Assembly: GCF_013391765.2 (NCBI RefSeq)
Contig: NZ_JACBGI020000006.1
Span: 34,868-98,867, forward strand
From: Thiomicrorhabdus heinhorstiae
Lineage (GTDB): Bacteria > Pseudomonadota > Gammaproteobacteria > Thiomicrospirales > Thiomicrospiraceae
Length of the DNA: 64,000 nucleotides
Direction: 5' to 3'
Part shown: piece by piece, positions 54,364 to 64,000 of the stretch
How the letters are laid out: each line of letters opens with the position of its first letter
Position numbering within the stretch: position 1 is the first letter of the stretch
Notes under the pieces: generated by a model
Databases searched by the model: none
Told to the model about the DNA's origin: nothing
Seen by the model: the letters and a program-made list of their open reading frames with translations, nothing else
Position numbers and translations under genes: made by a program

Positions 54364-55068
54364 ATGAGCGACTTATCTGAAAGCCTAATGTTATTGCAGG
54401 ATGTGACGAAAACCTTTGAGGACGGTAACCGGACGATTTACGCAGTCGACCATCTCGATCTGCAGATCCGTTCCGGGGAATTTATCGCCCTTTACGGTCC
54501 TTCCGGTTCCGGTAAAACCACCCTGTTAAACCTGATCGGCGGACTGGATCGTCCCTCATCCGGTGAATTGAGTATTGGCGAATATCAATTAAACCGGATG
54601 AGTGAAGCCGAGTTGACCGACCTGCGTCTGATGGAGATCGGCTTTATTTTCCAGTCTTATAATCTGATTCCGGTTTTCAGCGCTCTGGAAAATGTCGCCT
54701 TTATTTTGCAGATGCAAGGGGTGGAAAAAGAGCAGGCATTAAAACAGAGCCGCGAAATGCTGCATCAGGTCGGTTTGCAAAATATGGAAAACCGACGCCC
54801 GGCGGAATTGTCCGGCGGTCAGCAACAGAGGGTCGCCGTAGCACGGGCGATCGTTTCCAAACCGAAAATCGTCCTTGCCGACGAGCCGACCGCTAATTTG
54901 GACTCGCAAAACTCTCAGGAGCTGATCGATTTAATGAAACATCTCAACCAAACTCATAAAATGACATTTGTGATTTCCAGTCACGATCCACAGGTGATCG
55001 ACTCTGCGAGACGCAAAATCCATTTGAAAGACGGAAAAATTGTCTCCGATGAAATCGTTTCCGATTAA
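54364..55068 (+). CDS. LolD-type ABC transporter ATPase
   Basis: 234 aa with Walker A GPSGSGKTT, Q-loop FQSYNLIPVFSALENV, signature LSGGQQQRVAVARAIV, Walker B IVLADEPTANLD and the switch histidine in VISSHD. It belongs to the MacB/LolD/FtsE group that pairs with FtsX-type permeases. Eight bases after permease 2; RBS AGGATGAA. The end overlaps the following gene by about 20 bases. Confidence 0.93.
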   Translation: MSDLSESLMLLQDVTKTFEDGNRTIYAVDHLDLQIRSGEFIALYGPSGSGKTTLLNLIGGLDRPSSGELSIGEYQLNRMSEAELTDLRLMEIGFIFQSYNLIPVFSALENVAFILQMQGVEKEQALKQSREMLHQVGLQNMENRRPAELSGGQQQRVAVARAIVSKPKIVLADEPTANLDSQNSQELIDLMKHLNQTHKMTFVISSHDPQVIDSARRKIHLKDGKIVSDEIVSD

Positions 55069-56323
55069 AAATCGCTCAAACGCAATTAAACGGGCTATAA
55101 GGCTCGGTTTTATCTTTAGCCTGACTTGCCCCTTGGTTGCTTTGGGATCGCCGCTTCAAGGGCACTTTAAGGGAGCCGGTTTTTGGCAGCTGTGGCCGGA
55201 AAATAATTATCCGAGCCCGAGCGACGAACAAACCGATTTGCTGATGGCGGACGTTCGTCTCAAGTGGCAGGACGATTTTCAAGCTTGGCATTTCAATGTC
55301 GATTACCAGCTTCAGGGAGTCAAAAGCCAAACTCTGCTGGCGAAGCGCAGTTCGGTTTCCGGATACGACGCCTTCGACCTCGATCAGACGCAACTCTTCA
55401 ATCTAACCAACAATCTCGTCAACGAGGACGACAAATTCGTCTATCAAAGACTGGATCGTCTCAACGCAACCTATCGCGCCGCCGACTATTCGTTTAAGGT
55501 CGGCCGTCAAGCCATCACCTGGGGCAACGGCGTTCTGTTCAACCCTCTGGATCGGTTTAATCCTTTTGCACCGAATCAGTATGACCGAGAATATAAACCC
55601 GGTATCGATATGCTCAGCTGGCAAAAACTGATGATCGATGGCGATGAATTAAGCGGAGTTGTTATTCCGCGGCGAAATTTGAACGGCGATATCGATGTTT
55701 CTTCAAGCAGCCTTGGTTTCAAGCTGTATCACTACGGCGAAACCGTCGACAGCCAATGGATTTTGAGTCAGGATCGAAACGAAACTCTCGCTGCACTGCA
55801 GATGACCGGCAACTGGCTGGACGGTGTTTGGAATCTCGACTGGATAGCCGGATATAATCACGACAACCAGAACTGGGTGTATAGTTCGGTGGCTAACTTT
55901 CAAAGTGCATTCAGTTGGCTTAACCGCAATTTCACCTATGCAATCGAATACTTCTATAACGGTTACGGCAGCAGTCAATCCCGTCCTTATCTGCAATCCC
56001 TCGACAGTGATCTCCTCGATAAGTTCGATTCCGGACAACTGTTTACCCTTAATCGTCATTATGCGGATGTCACTCTAACCGCGGAAATCACGCCGCTATT
56101 TAATTTAAGTGGCAGCGCGATTTTCAATTTGCAGGACGGTAGCTCTTTATGGAATCTGAACGCGCAATACTCTCTTTCCGACCAGAGCCAGCTACTCGGT
56201 GGCTGGCAATATGCACGCGGTAATAGCGGCACTGAATTCAGCGGCATCAGGGTATCGGATCTAAGCGACGAAGTCGTCGCCTATCCGCAACAGCTCTATC
56301 TGCAATACCAGTATTATTTTTAA
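55049..56323 (+). CDS. Outer-membrane beta-barrel protein of the export operon
   Basis: 424 aa. Signal sequence (IKRAIRLGFIFSLTCPLVALG), then alternating amphipathic strands rich in aromatics (FQAWHFNVDYQLQGV, YSFKVGRQAITWGNG, FTYAIEYFYNGYG, LSGSAIFNLQDG), ending in the beta-signal-like LYLQYQYYF with terminal Phe, as needed for BAM insertion. GRQxITWGNGVLFNPLDRFNPFAPNQYDREYKPG is a long loop region. Probably the outer-membrane endpoint for cargo moved by the ABC-LolA system. The start at 55049 overlaps the ATPase gene; a TTG three codons earlier is open. Confidence 0.78.
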   Translation: MKSFPIKNRSNAIKRAIRLGFIFSLTCPLVALGSPLQGHFKGAGFWQLWPENNYPSPSDEQTDLLMADVRLKWQDDFQAWHFNVDYQLQGVKSQTLLAKRSSVSGYDAFDLDQTQLFNLTNNLVNEDDKFVYQRLDRLNATYRAADYSFKVGRQAITWGNGVLFNPLDRFNPFAPNQYDREYKPGIDMLSWQKLMIDGDELSGVVIPRRNLNGDIDVSSSSLGFKLYHYGETVDSQWILSQDRNETLAALQMTGNWLDGVWNLDWIAGYNHDNQNWVYSSVANFQSAFSWLNRNFTYAIEYFYNGYGSSQSRPYLQSLDSDLLDKFDSGQLFTLNRHYADVTLTAEITPLFNLSGSAIFNLQDGSSLWNLNAQYSLSDQSQLLGGWQYARGNSGTEFSGIRVSDLSDEVVAYPQQLYLQYQYYF

Positions 56324-58113
56324 GAAATCTTGGCACTTTCCGGCTTGACGGCGTTCGGATCGATTTCCAGACGGAGATGAGCGATCCTTTTCGCCAAGCT
56401 GTACAGCTGTTTAAAACCTTCAATCAATTCCATTTCGTAACGAAAAATCCCCAAGCGTTCTTCAGTCGGTTGGAAATGGCGTAATTGATGGTTTAAAGCT
56501 TCCTGAATCAAGTGCTCGACGGTTGCTTCAACCGCAATCACGGAAATGGCGGCGTCATTATCGTTATCGATAATACTATGCACCGACTTGGTCATCGCCT
56601 TACCGACTTCGGAAGTTAACTGACCCACCAGATTAAGCATGGTTTCACTCGGTTTGATATCGTTTTGGATCAAGCGATGCAGAACGTGGAAAATATTATG
56701 TTCTATGGCATCCATCATCGATTCCAAACTGTGAATAACCATCATTAACTGAACCTGCTGCTGCTGCTCTTTCGGCGTTAAGGATTCCTGACCGATTCGT
56801 CCCAAATAACTGATTATCTGCCGCTGATAGGCACGGAATTTTTGAATTTTTTCGGTCTCTTTGCGCAGCTTTTCCAGCTTGGGATCGGAAATTAAACCGA
56901 CCACCCGTTTGTAAAACAGATCCTGATGTTTATCGTAGTGGCCAAGTTCGAGAACCACCGCTTCCAAAGCAAGCGAAGAGGTGGAAATAAAGCTTTCATC
57001 AAGTGATTCCGCCTTGATCTCATTACCGGCTTTCTCATCCTCTATCACCGGTACGATCTTGGTCACCAGCCAGACAAATAATGGGATTGTCGGCAGAAAA
57101 ACAATCAAACTGAACAGGTTGAGAATCGTATTGGCGTTGGCGATTTCCCGCGGGGTATTTTCCGCCAACAACAGGAAATCGTCGGTACTGGTCAATAACT
57201 CATGATCGGAAATCATGGTCGCAAAGTTGGCTAATTCAGGAATAAACGCCAGCCAGATCAAAACCGCCAGTAAATTGAAAAACAGATGAATCAAACCGGC
57301 ACGCAGTGCATCGCGGGATTTGCCGATGGTCGCCAGCATGGCGGTAATGGTGGTACCGATATTCGCCCCCATAATCAATGCTATTCCAACCGGCAAAGTC
57401 AAAAGACCGTTGCCGGCCATGGCAATGACAATCCCGATAGTTGCCGAAGAAGATTGTACTAAGGCGGTAAAAACCAACCCGACCAGAATACCGAACAACG
57501 GGTTCTGTAATTCCGTCATCAACTCGAGAAAAGGCGCATAACTTCTAAGCGGAGCCATTCCCTGACTCATCACATCCATACCAAAAAACAGTAACCCCAA
57601 CCCCATCAGCATCTGCCCGATAGAACGGGTTTTATTAAGCTGGCCGATAAACTGCATCAAAAAACCGACTGCGATCATCAGCAAGGCTACATTATCTATT
57701 TTAAAGGCGATGATCTGCCCCGTGATGGTGGTACCGAGATTGGCCCCCATAATGATTCCGGCGGCTTGGCTAAGGCTGATTAAACCCGCCGATACAAAAC
57801 CTACTGAAAGTACGGTGGTAATAGAAGAAGATTGAATAATAGCGGTAAGACCGGCGCCTGTCAGAGCACCGATTACCCGGTTTTTCGTCAGACTTTTGAG
57901 GATATTTTTAATCTGATTTCCGGCGACCGACATCACCCCCTGAATCATTTGCTCCATACCGAACAGGAACAGTGCCAGGCCACCGCCGAACCACACCAGC
58001 ATTTCAAACCAGTTTAATTTGTTTTGATCCCCGTCTTGTGCCAGAACATCGGAAACGTAAAACAGGAAAAACAGAGAAGATAAAACAGAAAAGAGCCGAA
58101 TAAACCGCTGCAT
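56320..58113 (-). CDS. Na/Pi cotransporter family protein with PhoU-like tail
   Basis: 597 aa. An N-terminal membrane domain (~residues 35-360) has two inverted repeats, each with a QSSS motif (AIIQSSSITT and ALVQSSSATI), as in NptA/YjbB. A C-terminal PhoU-like helical domain (~390-580: LEAVVLELGHYDKHQDLFY..., SLESMMDAIEHNIFHVLHRL). Moves phosphate with sodium, possibly outward as YjbB does. A signal-like N-terminus (FLFYVSDVLAQDG) precedes it. Its stop overlaps the convergent barrel gene by four bases. Confidence 0.9.
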   Translation of the reverse strand: MQRFIRLFSVLSSLFFLFYVSDVLAQDGDQNKLNWFEMLVWFGGGLALFLFGMEQMIQGVMSVAGNQIKNILKSLTKNRVIGALTGAGLTAIIQSSSITTVLSVGFVSAGLISLSQAAGIIMGANLGTTITGQIIAFKIDNVALLMIAVGFLMQFIGQLNKTRSIGQMLMGLGLLFFGMDVMSQGMAPLRSYAPFLELMTELQNPLFGILVGLVFTALVQSSSATIGIVIAMAGNGLLTLPVGIALIMGANIGTTITAMLATIGKSRDALRAGLIHLFFNLLAVLIWLAFIPELANFATMISDHELLTSTDDFLLLAENTPREIANANTILNLFSLIVFLPTIPLFVWLVTKIVPVIEDEKAGNEIKAESLDESFISTSSLALEAVVLELGHYDKHQDLFYKRVVGLISDPKLEKLRKETEKIQKFRAYQRQIISYLGRIGQESLTPKEQQQQVQLMMVIHSLESMMDAIEHNIFHVLHRLIQNDIKPSETMLNLVGQLTSEVGKAMTKSVHSIIDNDNDAAISVIAVEATVEHLIQEALNHQLRHFQPTEERLGIFRYEMELIEGFKQLYSLAKRIAHLRLEIDPNAVKPESAKIS

Positions 58114-58173
58114 AATCCAGTCTCAATCAAGATATGAAACTCAATCATACCGCCTTTGGCACGGTTATAAAAA

Positions 58174-58201
58174 GAAAAACCGCTTTTTAAATACAAGCGG
58201 C
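58174..58201 (-). terminator. Intrinsic terminator of the gnd-zwf-pgl operon
   Basis: Minus strand: CCGCTTG-N8-AAGCGG followed by TTTTTCTTTTT, 24 bases after the pgl stop. Confidence 0.75.
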
Positions 58202-58224
58202 CTTAGCTGACATTTTTAGAAAAT

Positions 58225-58911
58225 TTAATCCGGACGCGCGGCCAAGTCGATCCAAACCTGATGAGTTTCTTTAGCGGAAATCCATGAAATCGGCAGATTC
58301 TCACCCTCCAACCAAGCTTTAAGTGCCGGTTGTTTTCCGGCACCGGTAATCAACTTTAACACTTCACAGCTTGCCGAAAGACGCTCGGCGGAAAGCGTTA
58401 ATCTTAACGGCGGCGGTTTCGGCGAATCTCTTTCGATCAGCAAATCGCAACCTTCGGCATAACTGTGTCCGGGGAACAAACTGGCGGTGTGACCGTCTTC
58501 TCCCATACCGAGCATAACCAGATCGAAAACGGGAACTGACAGCAACCGGGTTTGATAATCCTCTAAAGCGGCTTCTGCGCCCAACTCCGTTGCCATATAG
58601 TGAATCTGGCTTGACGGAACGCTGCATTTATCCAGCCACATCTCTTTTAACGGCGTACGATTCCGTTCCGGATCATCCAAAGGCAGACAGCGCTCGTCGC
58701 CCATATAAATATGCCAGAATTGCCAATCATCGCGTTCGCTTTCACCGAGCAACTGATAGATACGATTCGGAGTCGTTCCACCGGCAGTTACCAGATGAAA
58801 AGCGCCGTTTTCACGAATCGCTTTTTCCGCCGCCGAGCAAATATACTCCTTAGCGGTTTGTGCCAGTAACTCGGCATCTTCGAAACAGCGCCAATCTTCC
58901 GGTAACTGCAT
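58225..58911 (-). CDS. pgl: 6-phosphogluconolactonase
   Basis: 228 aa. Hydrolyses 6-phosphogluconolactone in the oxidative pentose phosphate pathway. Family motifs: HLVTAGGTTPNRIYQLL, WHIYMGDERCLPLDDPERN and VMLGMGEDGHTASLFPGH. Third gene of gnd-zwf-pgl, 23 bases after zwf, so the three enzymes of the oxidative branch are together. Confidence 0.92.
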   Translation of the reverse strand: MQLPEDWRCFEDAELLAQTAKEYICSAAEKAIRENGAFHLVTAGGTTPNRIYQLLGESERDDWQFWHIYMGDERCLPLDDPERNRTPLKEMWLDKCSVPSSQIHYMATELGAEAALEDYQTRLLSVPVFDLVMLGMGEDGHTASLFPGHSYAEGCDLLIERDSPKPPPLRLTLSAERLSASCEVLKLITGAGKQPALKAWLEGENLPISWISAKETHQVWIDLAARPD

Positions 58912-58934
58912 TTTTAACCTCTGGCTTTTTACGC

Positions 58935-60419
58935 TTAATTGTGTGATTCAGGCTCGAAATGATAACGCCATGCCTGTTCCGAAGTATCGAATAATTTCGA
59001 AGCACCTTGCGGCCCCCAGGTTCCCGACTGATAAGTATCGATATAGGAACTTTCCGACGCCCAGGCCTGAAGAACCGGATCGACTACATCCCACGCCGCT
59101 TTAACTTCGTCATATCGTAAGAACAACGAACGATCGCCCTTGATGACATCCAGCAACAGTTCTTCATAAGCGTCATAACTGTGTTCAACTTCCGCTTTTA
59201 AAGCCGCATCCAGACTGATCTGTTCGGTCTGAATTTCAAGACCCGGCTGCTTGGCAGTCATTTCGACGCGAATCGACTCTTCCGGTTGAATTCCGAAAAC
59301 AATCCAGTTCGGATCCATCTTTTTCACCTGAGATTCACGGAAAAATTGCTTCGGAGGATGCTTGAAACAGATTGCAACGATGGTGCGGTTTTTCGGCATA
59401 TTTTTACCGGTTTGAATATAGAAAGGTACACCTGCCCAGCGCCAGTTATCGATATATAATTTCATGGCAGCATAGGTTTCGGTCACGCTGTCTTCGGCCA
59501 CTCCCGGTTCATTCAAATAAGAAGGCACCGCTTTACCGTTGACCTTCCCTTCGGAATACTGTGCTCTATAAGCCTGTGCATTAACCTGCTTTTTGGAAAT
59601 TTTGCGAATCGATTTAAGCAGCTTCACTTTTTCGTTGCGCAGGTCCTCGGCATCCATCGATGCCGGCGGTTCCATAGCAACCAGAGCCAAAAGCTGCAAC
59701 AGATGCGATTGAATCATATCGCGCATGGCACCACTGGTATCGTAGTAACCGGCACGGGTTCCAATCGGTCGATCTTCGGCGTGGGTAATCTGAATATGAT
59801 CGATATAGTTACGGTTCCACAAAGGCTCCATCATCAGGTTAGCGAAGCGGAATACCATGATATTCTGCACCATTCCTTTACCAAGATAATGGTCAATACG
59901 GTAAGTTTGATCTTCTTTAAGGAAGTTATTCAGTCGCTTCTGCAACTGCTTGGCACTTTCCATGTCATAACCGAACGGTTTTTCCAGTACCACACGTTTC
60001 CAGCCGTCGGATTCGTCGAGCAGACCATTACGACCAAGACGTTCAACTGCCGGCGCAAATTGATCCGGTCCCAAAGATAGATAAAAGGCGATATTAGTCG
60101 GCCAGTTGTTTTCGTGAATGTGTTCTTTCAAACGCTGGTAACAAAGCTCATCGAGGACATCCATCTTGAAGTAATCCAGACGACCGCAGAATCGCTCGCA
60201 GACTTCATCTTTAATCCCTCCTCGCGCTTTCGGAACCACTGCCTCTTTTACGCTTTCGATCCACTGTTCACGACCCCAATTACGGCGACCTATCGCAAGG
60301 ATCTTAACGTTACTTTCCAGTCTGCCGTGTTCATCCAAGTGATAAAACGCCGGCATTAATTTGGTCATTGACAGGTTACCGGTTGCGCCAAAGACAACGT
60401 AAGTACATGGTTCCGGCAT
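58935..60419 (-). CDS. zwf: Glucose-6-phosphate 1-dehydrogenase
   Basis: 494 aa. First enzyme of the oxidative pentose phosphate pathway, making NADPH and 6-phosphogluconolactone. Motifs: [22 protein letters not shown] (dinucleotide fold), [21 protein letters not shown] (catalytic His-Asp region), and [19 protein letters not shown]. The residue after RIDHYLGK is Gly where most family members have Glu. The start at 60419 has GAGGTCT upstream and puts the protein start at the fold; the frame is open 86 codons into gnd. Four bases separate it from gnd. Confidence 0.93.
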   Translation of the reverse strand: MPEPCTYVVFGATGNLSMTKLMPAFYHLDEHGRLESNVKILAIGRRNWGREQWIESVKEAVVPKARGGIKDEVCERFCGRLDYFKMDVLDELCYQRLKEHIHENNWPTNIAFYLSLGPDQFAPAVERLGRNGLLDESDGWKRVVLEKPFGYDMESAKQLQKRLNNFLKEDQTYRIDHYLGKGMVQNIMVFRFANLMMEPLWNRNYIDHIQITHAEDRPIGTRAGYYDTSGAMRDMIQSHLLQLLALVAMEPPASMDAEDLRNEKVKLLKSIRKISKKQVNAQAYRAQYSEGKVNGKAVPSYLNEPGVAEDSVTETYAAMKLYIDNWRWAGVPFYIQTGKNMPKNRTIVAICFKHPPKQFFRESQVKKMDPNWIVFGIQPEESIRVEMTAKQPGLEIQTEQISLDAALKAEVEHSYDAYEELLLDVIKGDRSLFLRYDEVKAAWDVVDPVLQAWASESSYIDTYQSGTWGPQGASKLFDTSEQAWRYHFEPESHN

Positions 60420-60423
60420 AATT

Positions 60424-61887
60424 TTAGACCTCGTAAGTTGTTGAGCTGATTCGACCGCCGGATTGAATCCAGTCGGTATGGAAATAGGTTCCACGTGGAG
60501 CATCGACACGTTCATAAGTATGCGCCCCGAAATAATCGCGTTGCGCCTGAAGCATATTGGCCGGAAGATTCGCGGTTTTATAACCGTCAAAGAAGGCCAG
60601 AGCCGAGCTGAGAGCCGGTGTAGGAATCTGCTGCTGAATCGCGAAAATAACTGCTTTACGCCAATTGGCATCGGCATCTTTTAATGCCGAAGTAAAGAAA
60701 TCCGCCACCAGCAGGTTGGTCAGCTGCGGATCTTTTTCGTAAGCGGCCTTAATTTCTCCGAGGAATGTACTGCGGATAATACAGCCGCCACGCCACATTA
60801 GGGCGATCGCACCGTAGTTCAGACTCCATGCAAACTCCTTGGCTGCCTCGGTCATCAGCATATAACCTTGCGCATAAGAGATGATTTTTGAAGCATACAG
60901 CGCATCGTGAATCGCATTTAACAATTCCGACTTTTCCTGTTCGCCTAAGGAAGGCGGTGCTGAAGGTTTGCCGAAATGCGCTTCGGCTTTGATACGCTCG
61001 TCTTTCAAAGCGGACAAACAACGAGCATAGACCGATTCGGTGATCAGCGTTACCGGCATTCCCAACTCCAAAGAGCTGATCCCGGTCCATTTACCGGTTC
61101 CCTTTTGACCCGCCGCATCTAAAATTTTATCGACCAGTGGTTCGCCACCTTCATCTTTAAATTTAAGAATTTCGGCTGTAATTTCAATTAGATAACTATC
61201 AAGAACACCTTGATTCCATTCGGCAAATACCGCTTGGCATTCGTCGGCCGCCAACCCCATGCCATAGCGCATCAAGTGATAGGATTCGGCAATCAACTGC
61301 ATATCGCCATATTCGATACCGTTATGCACCATCTTGACATAATGCCCCGCTCCGCCGTCACCGACCCAATCACAGCAAGGTTGCTCGTCCGCTTTCGCGG
61401 CAATCGATTGAAAAATCGGTTTTACCGCTTCCCAGGCTAAAGGGTTTCCGCCAGGCATAATCGAAGGACCGTGGCGGGCCCCCTCTTCTCCACCGGAAAC
61501 ACCGCTACCGATAAAATAGATGCCCTTGTCTTTCAGTTCGGCCGTTCTGCGATTGGAATCCGTATACAAAGAGTTGCCGCCGTCGATAATGATGTCGCCT
61601 TCTTCCAAAAGCGGTACCAATTGATCGATAAACAGATCAACCACCTCTCCGGCCTTGACCATTAACATTACTTTTCGCGGAGCACTTAATCCTGCGACAA
61701 AAGATTCCAAATCAAAATAAGGAAATAGCTTTTCGTTATCCGGTTCAGCAGCGATAAATTCATCGGTTTTTTGACGTGAGCGATTATAGACCGCTACTTT
61801 AAAACCGTGGTCGGTCATATTTAAAACCAAATTTTGCCCCATAACGGCTAAACCAATTAAACCGATATCAGCCTTGTCTGCTGCCAT
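60424..61887 (-). CDS. gnd: 6-phosphogluconate dehydrogenase, decarboxylating
   Basis: 487 aa. Converts 6-phosphogluconate to ribulose 5-phosphate and CO2 with NADP+. [29 protein letters not shown] (NADP fold), [41 protein letters not shown] and [13 protein letters not shown] are family hallmarks. First gene of gnd-zwf-pgl, RBS AGGAGAAATC. A parS-like site lies in its last codons. Confidence 0.95.
   Translation of the reverse strand: MAADKADIGLIGLAVMGQNLVLNMTDHGFKVAVYNRSRQKTDEFIAAEPDNEKLFPYFDLESFVAGLSAPRKVMLMVKAGEVVDLFIDQLVPLLEEGDIIIDGGNSLYTDSNRRTAELKDKGIYFIGSGVSGGEEGARHGPSIMPGGNPLAWEAVKPIFQSIAAKADEQPCCDWVGDGGAGHYVKMVHNGIEYGDMQLIAESYHLMRYGMGLAADECQAVFAEWNQGVLDSYLIEITAEILKFKDEGGEPLVDKILDAAGQKGTGKWTGISSLELGMPVTLITESVYARCLSALKDERIKAEAHFGKPSAPPSLGEQEKSELLNAIHDALYASKIISYAQGYMLMTEAAKEFAWSLNYGAIALMWRGGCIIRSTFLGEIKAAYEKDPQLTNLLVADFFTSALKDADANWRKAVIFAIQQQIPTPALSSALAFFDGYKTANLPANMLQAQRDYFGAHTYERVDAPRGTYFHTDWIQSGGRISSTTYEV
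60487..60502. promoter_or_regulatory. parS-like ParB-binding site 6
   Basis: GGTTCCACGTGGAGCA. The central GTTCCACGTGGAGC differs by one base from the GTTCCACGTGGAAC variant seen in Pseudomonas parS sites. It lies within the 3' end of gnd. Confidence 0.42.
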
Positions 61888-62465
61888 GATTTCTCCTAAA
61901 ACACTCTAGTATTTCTACTCGAGAAAAAATTCTTTGCTCGAAACTTAAAAAAGCACCAATAAAGCATAATTTGCTATGTTTGAAGTCATTCGGACTTATT
62001 GATACTTTCTCCAATTATTCAGCATTATATTGTTGTTTTATACTATTAAAGTTTTAATAAAGTCTTACTTTAAAAATGGTCTTTTCAGGCAATTTTTTTA
62101 AGTGGAAAAAAGTTTCTTAAAATTTTCTTGCCTTCCATGCAGAACATCTAAAAAAATCTATTAAATGCTCTAAAACAGTGCAATTCGAAATAAGTATATA
62201 AAACACAGAAGTAAGAAAAAACGGGTTGATTTTCCCGCCAAATAGCGGAGTTAAAGCTGAAAAGACCGTTATTTTCGGCACGTCGAGCATATTTTGAACA
62301 TCCTCGATTGGTGCTTAAAATAAAAAAAGCAAAAAATATGCTTACTTAAACAAACCTGGCGAGAATTTCTACAGAGAGCGCTAAAAAAATCCCCCTGATT
62401 CAAAGTTAATCCTAAAAACTTAACAATGAAAACAGAGGGAATCAATCGGAGAAATTTTAAACGTA
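61888..62465. other. Non-coding AT-rich gap between gnd and leuA
   Basis: 578 bases without a recognisable gene on either strand. It must contain the gnd promoter (near 61900-62100) and the leuA terminator. A candidate for the latter is at about 62386-62450 on the minus strand, where TCCCTCTG can pair with CAGGGGGA before a T7 run, though the loop is long. No tRNA or riboswitch pattern was seen. Confidence 0.5.
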
Positions 62466-63908
62466 TTAAATCGTTGCGTTAAAGAAGGCCAAAATCATTG
62501 CCGAAACGGTATCTTGCGCTATGGCAACGCCGACCTTTTTACCTTGATCTGATTTCAAATAGACATAAGCGATCGCCATAGCATCCTTGCCGGTATTCCC
62601 ATGTAAATCAGGAATCGGGTCGTGTAACGCATGTTCGGAATAATCGATGATATCGATCGATTGTCCGGATTGTTTTTGGTATGCATCACAAACCGCGCTC
62701 AAAGTACCTTGTCCCATTCCCTGCCAGGTCTGACCATTCAATTGAACCTTCAAAAACTCTACATCGGACTGGCTGTTAACGCGGATAATCGCTTCGTAAT
62801 CTCGACCGATATCTTTCGGATCGATCGGCAAATAGGCCACATTCCAGGGTTGATCGTCATTCTGCTTCAACAGACATTTACGAATTGCATCCTGATGCGA
62901 TCCGGAATAAGCGGTATAAACCGCCTGACCTACCCACGGATGGCGGATATGCGTTGAAATTTGTGTCACTTCTTCTACGACTTCAACCCACTCGTCCGGA
63001 TGGGTGAAATCCAATTGTGGATCAATTCCTTCGCTATACAGATTCATCGCCAGCGTCACGATATCCATATTACCGGTACGCTCGCCGTTTCCTAGAAGCG
63101 TCCCTTCCACTCGATCGGCTCCGGCAAGTATCGCCAACTCGGCCGCCGCTACCGCACAACCCCGATCATTGTGAGTATGTACCGAAATAATGGCGGATTC
63201 GCGGTTTTGCATATGAGTAATAAAGTATTCGATCTGATCGGCAAAACGGTTCGGAGAACTGCTTTCGACGGTTGCCGGAAGGTTTAAAATACATTTATTT
63301 TGCGGTGTCGGTTTCCAGACATCCATTACCGCCTGACACACTTCGACTGCATAATCGGTTTCCGTTTGCGAAAAACTTTCCGGGGAATATTGGAAAACCC
63401 AGTCGGTTAGCGGATAGTGTTTGGCATATTCCTGCACCCAGGTCGCGCCATCGACTGCGATCTGTTTGATTTGCTGCTTGTTTTTACAAAAAACGTTGTC
63501 TCTCTGAACCTGAGATGTCGTGTTATAAACATGCACGACTGCCTGTTTGACTCCCTCAAGCGCTTCGTAAGTACGTTGAATAAGGTGTTCGCGCGCCTGG
63601 ACCAAAACCTGAACCGTCACATCGTCCGGAATACGGTTTTCTTCAATCAAACGGCGGGTAAAATCGAACTCCAACTGACTTGCCGACGGAAAACCGATTT
63701 CGATGGTTTTAAAACCGATCGACACCAACTTATCCCATAGTTTAAGCTTTTGCTCCACGGTCATGGGTTTCGCTAAAGCTTGGTTGCCATCTCTTAGATC
63801 GACGCTCACCCAAATAGGCGCCTTGGTAAGGCGACGGTTCGGCCACTGACGATTGGGTAAATCGGGAGTCACCGTTGGGCGGTATTTATGAAAATTCATG
63901 GTGTTCAT
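62466..63908 (-). CDS. leuA: 2-isopropylmalate synthase (class II type) lacking linker subdomain II
   Basis: 480 aa, versus about 550-570 for the class. Condenses acetyl-CoA with 2-ketoisovalerate, the first step of leucine synthesis. The TIM barrel is complete ([70 protein letters not shown]). Subdomain I keeps GSHQDAI and [11 protein letters not shown]. The next family segment (GGVAYLLE ... LQIEFS ... IWDLFE, some 60-70 residues) is missing; the chain goes directly to the leucine-binding regulatory domain ([23 protein letters not shown], ...[15 protein letters not shown]). RBS GAGATAACAG. Confidence 0.85.
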   Translation of the reverse strand: MNTMNFHKYRPTVTPDLPNRQWPNRRLTKAPIWVSVDLRDGNQALAKPMTVEQKLKLWDKLVSIGFKTIEIGFPSASQLEFDFTRRLIEENRIPDDVTVQVLVQAREHLIQRTYEALEGVKQAVVHVYNTTSQVQRDNVFCKNKQQIKQIAVDGATWVQEYAKHYPLTDWVFQYSPESFSQTETDYAVEVCQAVMDVWKPTPQNKCILNLPATVESSSPNRFADQIEYFITHMQNRESAIISVHTHNDRGCAVAAAELAILAGADRVEGTLLGNGERTGNMDIVTLAMNLYSEGIDPQLDFTHPDEWVEVVEEVTQISTHIRHPWVGQAVYTAYSGSHQDAIRKCLLKQNDDQPWNVAYLPIDPKDIGRDYEAIIRVNSQSDVEFLKVQLNGQTWQGMGQGTLSAVCDAYQKQSGQSIDIIDYSEHALHDPIPDLHGNTGKDAMAIAYVYLKSDQGKKVGVAIAQDTVSAMILAFFNATI

Positions 63909-64000
63909 CTGTTATCTCGTTACCAAATTCAATTGAAGTTCATCGAGTGCTGTTTTCGACTCTGAAAAAATTGTAACAATTAACCTGCGCTATTAAATTG

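Noticed and set aside
58364..60677. Long N-terminal extension for zwf (to 60677) and other overlapping frames in this region
   Set aside because: The extra 86 residues lie in the gnd coding region out of frame, have no family similarity, and a good ribosome-binding site precedes 60419.
47221..61911. Shared 14-mer AAAACACTCTAGTA at 47221 and 61898
   Set aside because: Several identical 14-mers are expected by chance in 64 kb; contexts differ and no symmetry is present.

Overview
The window looks like chromosome of a free-living gammaproteobacterium. Gene content (a second, N-type ATPase operon, glycolate oxidation with a glyoxylate aminotransferase, the cmoA/cmoB/cmoM tRNA genes, a Bat operon, an oxidative pentose phosphate operon) would fit an autotrophic sulfur oxidizer of the Thiomicrospira / Thiomicrorhabdus / Hydrogenovibrio type. 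That assignment is inference; no rRNA or tRNA gene is present to test it.

Layout. 1-5693: an N-type F-ATPase operon in the order atpD(partial)-C-Q-B-E-F-A-G, without atpR, with an unusual alpha-subunit P-loop and a c subunit lacking two sodium ligands. 5815-11301: cmoM, a phosphate transporter (opposite strand), a membrane-anchored DNA/RNA endonuclease, cmoA and cmoB. 11331-12861: a Fic protein gene bracketed by two near-identical 50 bp palindromic direct repeats. 12962-19546: glyoxylate aminotransferase, glcDEF and formate-THF ligase, together a glycolate-salvage and one-carbon block. 19749-26775: MoxR-DUF58-DUF4381-BatA-BatB/C-BatD, then a patatin-like lipoprotein. 28209-32398 (minus): TetR, LplT-like MFS and Aas-like enzyme for lysophospholipid recycling. 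32540-40995: LysR regulator divergent from cytochrome b561, YceI, a second cytochrome b561 and an atypical metallo-beta-lactamase-fold protein, then an RND efflux pair.

41100-43320 is an AT-richer accessory island. It has the architecture of integron gene cassettes: minus-strand genes whose stop codons lie inside attC-like boxes, a truncated P-loop kinase, an overlapping HNH / unknown / nucleotidyltransferase trio and a membrane beta-domain protein. No integrase is in the window. A DUF924 gene, a type II toxin-antitoxin pair with a perfect operator-like inverted repeat, a GMC oxidoreductase with its Tat-exported subunit, and oligopeptidase A follow.

49555-64000: a BFD-like protein, YjbQ, a divergent SRAP protein, a five-gene Lol-like export operon (LolA-like chaperone, two FtsX-type permeases, ATPase, outer-membrane barrel), a Na/Pi cotransporter, gnd-zwf-pgl, and a 2-isopropylmalate synthase lacking an internal subdomain.

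Across the window six 16 bp sites resemble the ParB target parS (core GTTYCACGTGRARC), spaced 5-15 kb apart. If real, they place the window in the origin-proximal chromosome-segregation domain. The strongest candidates for something new are this parS-like array, the integrase-less cassette cluster, the repeat-bracketed fic gene, and the unusual N-ATPase.
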